Assembly: GCF_039555335.1 (NCBI RefSeq)
Contig: NC_092646.1
Coordinates: forward strand, 25,425,739 to 25,489,738
Direction: 5' to 3'
Length of the DNA: 64,000 nucleotides
Origin: Amphiura filiformis
Lineage: Eukaryota; Echinodermata; Ophiuroidea; Amphilepidida; Amphiuridae
Shown: in pieces, positions 57,543-64,000 of the stretch
Position numbering within the stretch: the first letter of the stretch is position 1
Layout of the letters: each line of letters begins with the position of its first letter
Program-made: the position numbers and the translations under genes
The notes under the pieces: generated by a model
Told to the model about the DNA's origin: nothing
Seen by the model: only the letters and a program-made list of their open reading frames with translations
Databases searched by the model: none

Positions 57543-60500
57543 ATGGAGCGGATCTTGTTATTAGTCCTGTTTATGGTTGTCTCAACCAATGCCGAGGGCC
57601 TAGGATGTAACGGTAGGTACTAACCTCTTTAAATTCCGAAATCTCAAGTTACAGACAAACACATTATCGATATGTAACACATAAATCAGGTTAGGCACCA
57701 CATCTTATTTCGTCCAATAGCACTATCGAAGTCCGATTAGGTACCGATGACTCTTTTTTCATACCCTGATGCTGTAATAAATTGTATTTAGCATAATAAT
57801 TAATATTTGCATAGTGTTAGAGTCATTAATATAAATTAAAATCGAAATCACTATTCAAATATTCAGGGTGCAATAAAAGATTTATTGTTTCCAAACGGGG
57901 CACCGATAGTGCTATGGGACCAAATTAAATGTTGTGCCTTAAAGTTGTTGAAGGTTTTTTTAGGATGTCATAATACCGAGTTGTGGCACCGGGTTGAGCC
58001 GATACTTGAGTGTGATATTGACACATATTGGAGGGTTTTTTTAAATTATGCTTGTTAATGATTGCCTCAAATAATGCAAAATGTCTAGGATGCAATGGAC
58101 GGTATGCATGCGCGTCTTTTGATAAATACACAATATCAAATGCTGCAAACATATTTTGGCAACTTAATCATAAAATACGCTATAAATATTAGACCACATT
58201 TGAGGTATGTCCTTACTATAGCCATGGATAGTGTAAATGTGTACCAAATGTCTTCAATTGTGGCGTCATTTATTAAAATCTGTTAAAATTTTAGAGGCAT
58301 ATCCACCAAGTGCATCGCCCAAGTCTATTAGACTACATTTTGAGATCTATCCTACTATGACCTGAATAATAAAACTATACACCAACTGGTTTTAACTGGG
58401 GCTTCATTTTGAAAAAATTCCATTTTCTCACTGGTACTTCCCCTCAGACTTTATATCTATATTCACGTCTTAAGATGTGAGACACAATGTCAACCCATAC
58501 ATTCTGATAACTTAATTTATAAAGTATACAAGCCCGTGCAAGCGCCTCATTGTAGTCTATATTAGACCACATTTTGAGGTATGTGCTACTGTAAACCAGC
58601 AATAGTGTATGTGTACCAAATGGCCTTAGGCACCCCATGCATCGCGTAAGTCTATTAGACTATGGGGTTTGTGCCTCTATAACAAAATAAGTAAATATGT
58701 GTACCAAATAGCTTCAATTGTATTGTCATTTTTGAAAAATGTTCCAACTTTTCTGGAGCATATCATCCTCAGGTACCCCATGCATTGCGTAAGTCTAATA
58801 GACTATATTTTGAGGTCTATGCTTCTATAACAAAAAATGTGCACCAAATGGCTTTAATTGGGGCTTCATTTTGAAAACAATTCCAATTACTTCGGGGAAA
58901 CATCCCCTCAGACACCTCCTCCGTCACGCTCCTCAAACACCAAACTCCACTTTTGAAAAAACGTATGACTCCGCCACATTTCAGAACATGTTGATGTACC
59001 TGAGTATTAATCTCCTATGGTCCGAATATCACGTGTTAACTTAGAGCCAAATACATTAATTATCGACAGATAAGAATTCAAAGATTTCGTTTCAGGGTGC
59101 GTGTTTACCAAATCAGGTATTTCGTTTGAGGGTGAGATTGAAGCAGTGTTTGGACGTTTTTAATATTGACCGTGTGGATTTTTGTGTTAGCCTTGTTTAT
59201 GGTTGGAAGCTATGACTCTGAAAAAATCACACTGAAAGGGTATTAAATGTGTTTCACACACTCTTAGCGAGAACCAATCAAAGCACACGTTAGAAAACTA
59301 CCAGAGGGCATTGATTTTATACAATACACGGGCGCGCACTCCACGTACTACGCGCCTTCATGCAGATACACCATCCCTTATCATTATGAAAACAACAAAA
59401 CGGCAATATACAATGGGCTCTTCCAATTAAAATCCACACTCCCTCTGTGGAAGATTTTGGAAATATCTTCCACATGGGGAATTTGAATTTCAAATGGAAT
59501 GAGCGCAATAGGCAGCTCCATCTGAATTTCATACACCCTCTGAGGAAGATTCAACCTGAATTTTCTACAGAGGGAGAGTTTCAAATGGAGCTGCCTAATG
59601 TGCTCATTCCATTTGAAACTCATACTCCCCCTGTGGTAGATATTTCCAAAATCTTCCACAGGGGCAGTGTGGATTTTAATTGGAAGAGCCCAATTTATAA
59701 TTCTAATTGAATGCACCCATAAAGGGTTATGCAGGCCACTATTACTAAAAATAACATTATTTGAACCGGACAAAGTTACGTATATAAGGCTTTAAAATAG
59801 TTTGTTTTCTCGCAGCTGGTCTGAAAAAGGAAAATGCGGTATGCGGTTTTTCATTTATTTTTATTTTTACGATTTATGGTAACACATACCTCAAAATCAC
59901 AAATATTTAATGTCAAATCAGTGCAGAGTGGGTTAAATATGAAAAGTTTATGGCGAATCATAATATGATTTTCATATGATTTATTGATTTTATTGCTTGT
60001 AAAACAAAAGGTACGGAAAAAAACCTTTTTAACAATTTTGTCATTTATTTTTATTACCCCAATTTGCTCCAAAAACAAAATGCGCTCGTCTTCAAGAATC
60101 TTTATTCTGTCCAGTGATACTTTTAAGTGAATATTGTGGGTCGCTTGAAGAATATCCGTTAAATTACTAATTATCCTTTATTTTAATTATGGCATGTTTT
60201 TGTTTATAAGACATACTGTTTTGATCCTAAAACAATTAATTGCTACTATCAATTTCTGCAACCACTGTTCTTTGTAAAGGAAAACAATATACTACACGCC
60301 TTATTTGTTAGATCCCAATAGCTTCTGGCTATTCGCCAGCGAAGTGTAACGTGTATGTCAACTGGATCACGCTTTAGAGTTCTGTACCACGATCGAAATG
60401 ATCGCAACACAAAGTCTATGACATGTACTACCAATTCCAAAAGGTGCGTGATCCAGTTGCCAAGGAGATACCACTTCGCTGGCGAATTAAGCAACATAAA

Positions 60501-60672
60501 TGCGTTATTATAATTTGTGCTTAATCCGTATTCTACATGTCATTTTTAGTGCCCAGATCATGTGCGGATCTCAGGGCGGCAGGTTTTACGGCTTCCGGTG
60601 AATTTATGATCGATCCAGATGGTAAAAACAATGGCGAAGAGCCTTTCCTTGTCGAATGCGACCTGGAAAAGG
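57543..60672 (+). CDS. 5' part of a secreted/membrane protein with a fibrinogen/CNTNAP-like domain (2 exons, incomplete)
   Basis: Exon 1 (57543-57612) starts MERILLLVLFMVVSTNAEGL, a clear signal peptide, and ends with donor GTAGGT in phase 1. Exon 2 (60550-60672) follows a TTTTTAG acceptor and reads VPRSCADLRAAGFTASGEF, then MIDPDG and EPFLVECDLEKG, ending at GTAAGT, phase 1. The SCAD...SGEFMIDPDG...PF.VECD pattern matches the start of fibrinogen-like modules as in contactin-associated proteins and many invertebrate extracellular proteins. The next exon, expected to begin with the T-V-[IV]-x-H-[DN] segment, was not found before the window end. Intron 1 (2.9 kb) contains tandem repeats and MITEs. 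The gene is likely real because signal peptide, phases and splice sites agree; full architecture and role are unknown. Confidence 0.75.
58040..58920. repeat. diverged ~150-200 bp tandem repeat in intron 1
   Basis: Four or five units share AAGTCTATTAGACTA, TTTTGAGGTCTATGCTTCTA, TGTGTACCAAATGGCTTCAA and TTGGGGCTTCATTTTGAAAA in that order. No coding potential. Confidence 0.7.
59413..59690. mobile_element. long hairpin MITE, TCCACACTCCCTCTGTGGAA arms
   Basis: Starts GGGCTCTTCCAATTAAAATC and ends with its inverse. The inner arm GAGCTGCCTAATGTGCTCAT pairs with the region at 59500-59520. Opposed frames on both strands are artefacts. A deleted copy is at 29835-29990. Confidence 0.85.
60325..60490. 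mobile_element. hairpin MITE with ATTCGCCAGCGAAGTG ends
   Basis: ATTCGCCAGCGAAGTG and CACTTCGCTGGCGAAT are inverted, with CAACTGGATCACGC and GCGTGATCCAGTTG further in. It ends 60 bases before exon 2 of the fibrinogen-like gene. Confidence 0.75.
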
Positions 60673-60706
60673 GTAAGTTCATGCTCTTTGCCTATTTTTT
60701 TTCTAT

Positions 60707-60925
60707 GTATGTTAACCCCCTGAGCACTACCTGCCGACCTAACATTGCCTCTGGTTGGTCAATTACATGATATCTTTATTTTAATCGCCAATCAGAATGG
60801 AGCTTTGCAAATAATTCACCCCATTTTTTTGCGTGGTGAAATTATTCTAACAATGTTGCTGATTGGTTCAATTGTTTAATGAAAACTTCTTTTTAGCCAA
60901 TCGGCAGGTATTTCTACAGGGGTTA
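60707..60925. mobile_element. MITE, TTAACCCCCTGAGCACTACC family
   Basis: Begins GTTAACCCCCTGAGCACTAC and ends GGCAGGTATTTCTACAGGGG with TTAAC. Same family as 46914-47106. It starts about 35 bases past exon 2. Confidence 0.75.
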
Positions 60926-61069
60926 ACATTGTTTGTTGACCGGGCTGTGTGTGGGGGTGGATGTTGGGACGAAGGGGTGGGGTGTAGGAAATGGTGCTTG
61001 TTGAGTAAGGTGTGAGTAGGGCGGTATGCTGTGGTGTGACATGTGTATATCGATTTTACCTTATAGCAT

Positions 61070-61365
61070 AATTCCAGTAAACAGAAAGCGTTTAATAGAG
61101 AACATTTCGGGATATATAGGATATATAATATTTTAATAACATTCTAAAAACATTTTTGAAAACTTCATCCAAAACATTCCAAAATAATATTATTTTAAGT
61201 ATTGACAAAAATATTTGTGCAAAAATGTTTGCACACAAATATTTTACAATAACATATTGACCACGTTGTTAAAATGTTATTGTAATGCTTCTTCATATGA
61301 AGCGTTTTAAAAACGTTTTCATGACCTTTATATAATCCGACAGTTAATGTTATTAAAACGGTCAA
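61070..61365. mobile_element. CCCAGCAAACAC-family MITE, ends lost
   Basis: The interior (AACATTCTAAAAACATTTTT, ACGTTTTCATGACCTTTATA with AATCCGACA) matches 11490-12181, but neither CCCAGCAAACAC end remains. Confidence 0.6.
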
Positions 61366-61510
61366 ATTTAAGTTAAATTATTCAATAATGTGCTCAGATG
61401 ATTATCATACAACCAAATTACTGCAACAAAGTTCCAGATGGTGTGTCATACCAATTCCTCAACAAAAAGGCGTCAACCAATAATGCTGATATATAGAATT
61501 AAATGATCTG

Positions 61511-62146
61511 GAATGAGCGTTTTGAGCGTTTAGACCTTATTTTTTGGGACATGAGAGCACATCAGACATATCGAATTGCATTCTGAATACGAAGAATGTC
61601 TTTCTGATATCAAATAATTTTCATTTTTGAAATTCATGATATAATACAAATTTTATGACAAATTATTAAAATTTAATATTTTTCATTTTTTTTAAATATA
61701 TAACAGTACTCGAAGGAAATTTTATAAATCTAATGATATATTCTTAAAGAGTATGTAGCTGGGAGGAAAAGCCGACGATCAATTGAAAAGTTTGACCTTT
61801 CATATTAAAGATATGGATTTTTTCCCAAAAAGACCTAAACCTAAAATCCATATCTTCAATACGAAAGGTCAAAATTTTCAATTGATCGTCGGCTTTTCAT
61901 CCCACCTACATACACTTTAAGTATAAATCATCAGATTTATAAAGTTTTCTTCGAGTACAGTTAAATATCAAAAATATCAATTTTTAATCATTTGCCATAA
62001 AATGTGTATTATATTGTGAATTTAAAAAAATCAAAATGATTTAATATCAAAAGGACATTCTTCGTATTATGCAATTCGATATGTCTGATGTGCTCTAATG
62101 TCCCACAATAAATACTGTCCAAACGTTCATACCCCATCCCTTAAGG
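61511..62146. mobile_element. full-length palindromic MITE
   Basis: The left arm GGGACATGAGAGCACATCAG, then ACATATCGAATTGCA, pairs with the right arm TGCAATTCGATATGTC and TGATGTGCTCTAATGTCCC. The centre near 61830 is AAAAAGACCTAAACC between AATCCATATCTT repeats. About 635 bases. The window start holds the right end of another copy. Confidence 0.85.
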
Positions 62147-62572
62147 TTACAAGGGTTTTTTTAAGAAATGGAACAATGTAATGATGTAAATAAAGCTATT
62201 TTATTGCTTTATTTAAAAATCATTAATTACGGACGTATCAACAAAACAAAGCAAGAAAAACACAGATGTAATTTTTTTTTTATTTCTACGCCTGATTCCA
62301 TCTCGCCACGATTTGTTGATCGATAAATAAAAATAAATTTGAATAGTATATTGAAAGTTATTGATTTCAGGTGTGGCGGATAATCTAAATACACGTAGAG
62401 AAATAATTTGCATAATGTGATGTTGTGAACAAATAAAATCGATCATGCAAGCAATTAATTGTTGGCATTCACGTATCCCTTTTCCATAATTGTGATTGAA
62501 ATTGTGATTTTGGATGTAATACCCATATATTCGCTGTAGAAGTAACGCAATAATCGGATTAACTACATTAAT

Positions 62573-62788
62573 TGTATATGAATACAATTTTTGACTATAT
62601 CGCCCTGCGCTACACGGTTCACGCGGTACCTATGCATTGAACCATATTATGATGATCACTCGCTGTAAGAGTAGTATCTTTGAAAAGAGCGGTATTGTAT
62701 TCAATATATGATTGCACACATACACAGGTGATGAGTGCAGCCTGCTTATAGTGGAGGGCGATATAGTCAAAATTGTATTGTATTGTAA
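62573..62788. mobile_element. MITE related to 49033-49345
   Basis: GAATACAATTTTTGACTATA with TCGCCCT is inverted at AGGGCGATATAGTCAAAATT and GTATTG. Flanking AATAATCGGATTAACTAC also occurs in 49033-49345. Confidence 0.65.
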
Positions 62789-64000
62789 GAAGACAAAACC
62801 GATGAGAAAATGATCAGTGTTTGGTGTTTTCACAATGCGTGCACATGTTTGCTTACATCTAAGACCCAATATCGTGACGTCGCGGGAAAACTGTCTCAGA
62901 ATACCCCAACACGGTGGGATAGTTTACGATAAACACGAATTAACTAATTTTCCTATAGTACTTTGTTTCAACCAACGTTTACCAGTGGAAATGAAAAGCC
63001 ACACAGGAACGATTTTTTAAACTTTGGCCCTTTTTACGTTTTGATACATTTAAATAATAGCCATTATACTCGGTTAATCATAAGCCAAATTTGGAATATT
63101 CAATCGAAACAGAATTTATTTCTGCACATTATGACACCTCATTTGTTGCAATGGTCGCAGCATACATTTAAATAAAAGTAACTCAAGATTTGAAAATTGC
63201 AGCAAAGTTCTATTTAGAGAATAAACGATAGAAATTTTTACTTTGACTATCCTCTACCGTGTGATAGATGACAGGCAGGTCCAATATTTTGAGTAGTGGA
63301 TGCCGGCGCATACAACGCAATACAAACGCGCACCTCTATGAGCGTGTTACGCGTTATCAACACTCATGATGACGTGGGGTCGTCTAACAGCCTGATAGAC
63401 GACACCCAAAATCATGCGATTGTCCAATCAGATTATATGTCTACGTAATAGACCACTCCCGAAGAATGTTTTGTATTCAGTGTCCATCGAAGGAAATGTT
63501 TTCTGCGCTTATTGGATTAATTTTCTTATTATTATTATAATTATTATTTCTTAAATTTGGATGAGGTCAAAACATGGAATAATCAGTCATTTTTTTACAT
63601 CAGTGGTCATTGTTTACTCAACCCCATATTAAAACATTCCAGGTGCAATGTTTTCTGTGACCAAGAAGGTCACAAGAAGTGGAAGAACAAGGGTTTAATA
63701 TATCTGCTAGTATGAACACCTCCCAATTAGTAAATTTTGAATCTAACTTATCCACTGATAGGACAACTTGCAATTATTGTAGGCCATTAGGACCTTGTTA
63801 GTCAGAAAACAATATTGAAATCTTCATGTTTCAATTTGACATTACGTGAATAATGATCACTGATGTGAATAATGACAATTGTTATTGACCATCACATGTT
63901 TTGATACCCACCAAAGCATGAAACAAAACAAATATTCCAATGAGAGCTAATAAGATTTCCTTCAATGGATACCGAATACAAGGCAATAGAATTTTGCTGC
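62789..64000. other. no recognised feature
   Basis: AT-rich, presumably intronic for the fibrinogen-like gene. Short frames near 63640-63700 (CNVFCDQEGHKKWKNKG) do not match an expected next exon. Confidence 0.35.

Noticed and set aside
59384-59773. Opposed frames of 87-129 codons on both strands
   Set aside because: They are mirror products of the long hairpin MITE at 59413-59690.

Overview
The window is nuclear DNA from an animal. Genes are split by GT-AG introns, intergenic DNA is AT-rich, and mobile elements are abundant: Penelope-like elements, several LINE families and many hairpin-forming MITEs. The nicotinic receptor and monocarboxylate-transporter-like families, together with this element mix, suggest a marine invertebrate deuterostome such as an echinoderm or hemichordate. 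No species was identified, and the assignment is inference only.

Layout. (1) 2.8-16.6 kb, minus strand: a seven-exon nicotinic acetylcholine receptor alpha-type subunit gene (copy A), with introns swollen by a Penelope-like insertion, a LINE fragment and MITEs. Its last exon has a 4-base insertion that breaks TM4. (2) 20.97-30.51 kb, minus strand: a tandem paralogue (copy B) with the same seven-exon structure and an intact 481-residue frame. About 450 bp upstream of both start codons is also conserved. (3) 32.2-32.8 kb: the 3' end of a second Penelope-like element, plus strand. (4) 33.17-43.15 kb: a roughly 10-kb segment bounded by long inverted repeats built from a diverged 180-220 bp unit. 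It encloses a broken SLC16/monocarboxylate-transporter-like pseudogene (35.46-37.63 kb) that has lost exon 1, carries a nonsense codon and has a hairpin MITE inside its main exon. (5) 43.2-45.6 kb: a mariner-like relic and LINE remnants. (6) 46.08-51.39 kb, minus strand: the intact four-exon transporter paralogue, 437 residues. (7) 51.9-56.1 kb: MITEs, a CR1-like LINE fragment and two GAGTCC-rich low-complexity arrays. (8) 57.54 kb to beyond the window, plus strand: the first two coding exons of a secreted or membrane protein with a fibrinogen/CNTNAP-like cysteine module. (9) 60.7-64 kb: MITEs and unassigned sequence.

The genes do not form a pathway; they are two tandemly or locally duplicated families plus one 5' gene fragment. 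The paralogue pairs act as natural empty-site controls, so insertions in one copy can be dated as later than the duplication and their target-site duplications read directly. The most unusual items are the 10-kb inverted-repeat segment around the transporter pseudogene, a hammerhead ribozyme motif at the end of the Penelope-like insertion, and two MITE-like elements full of a short recurring motif.
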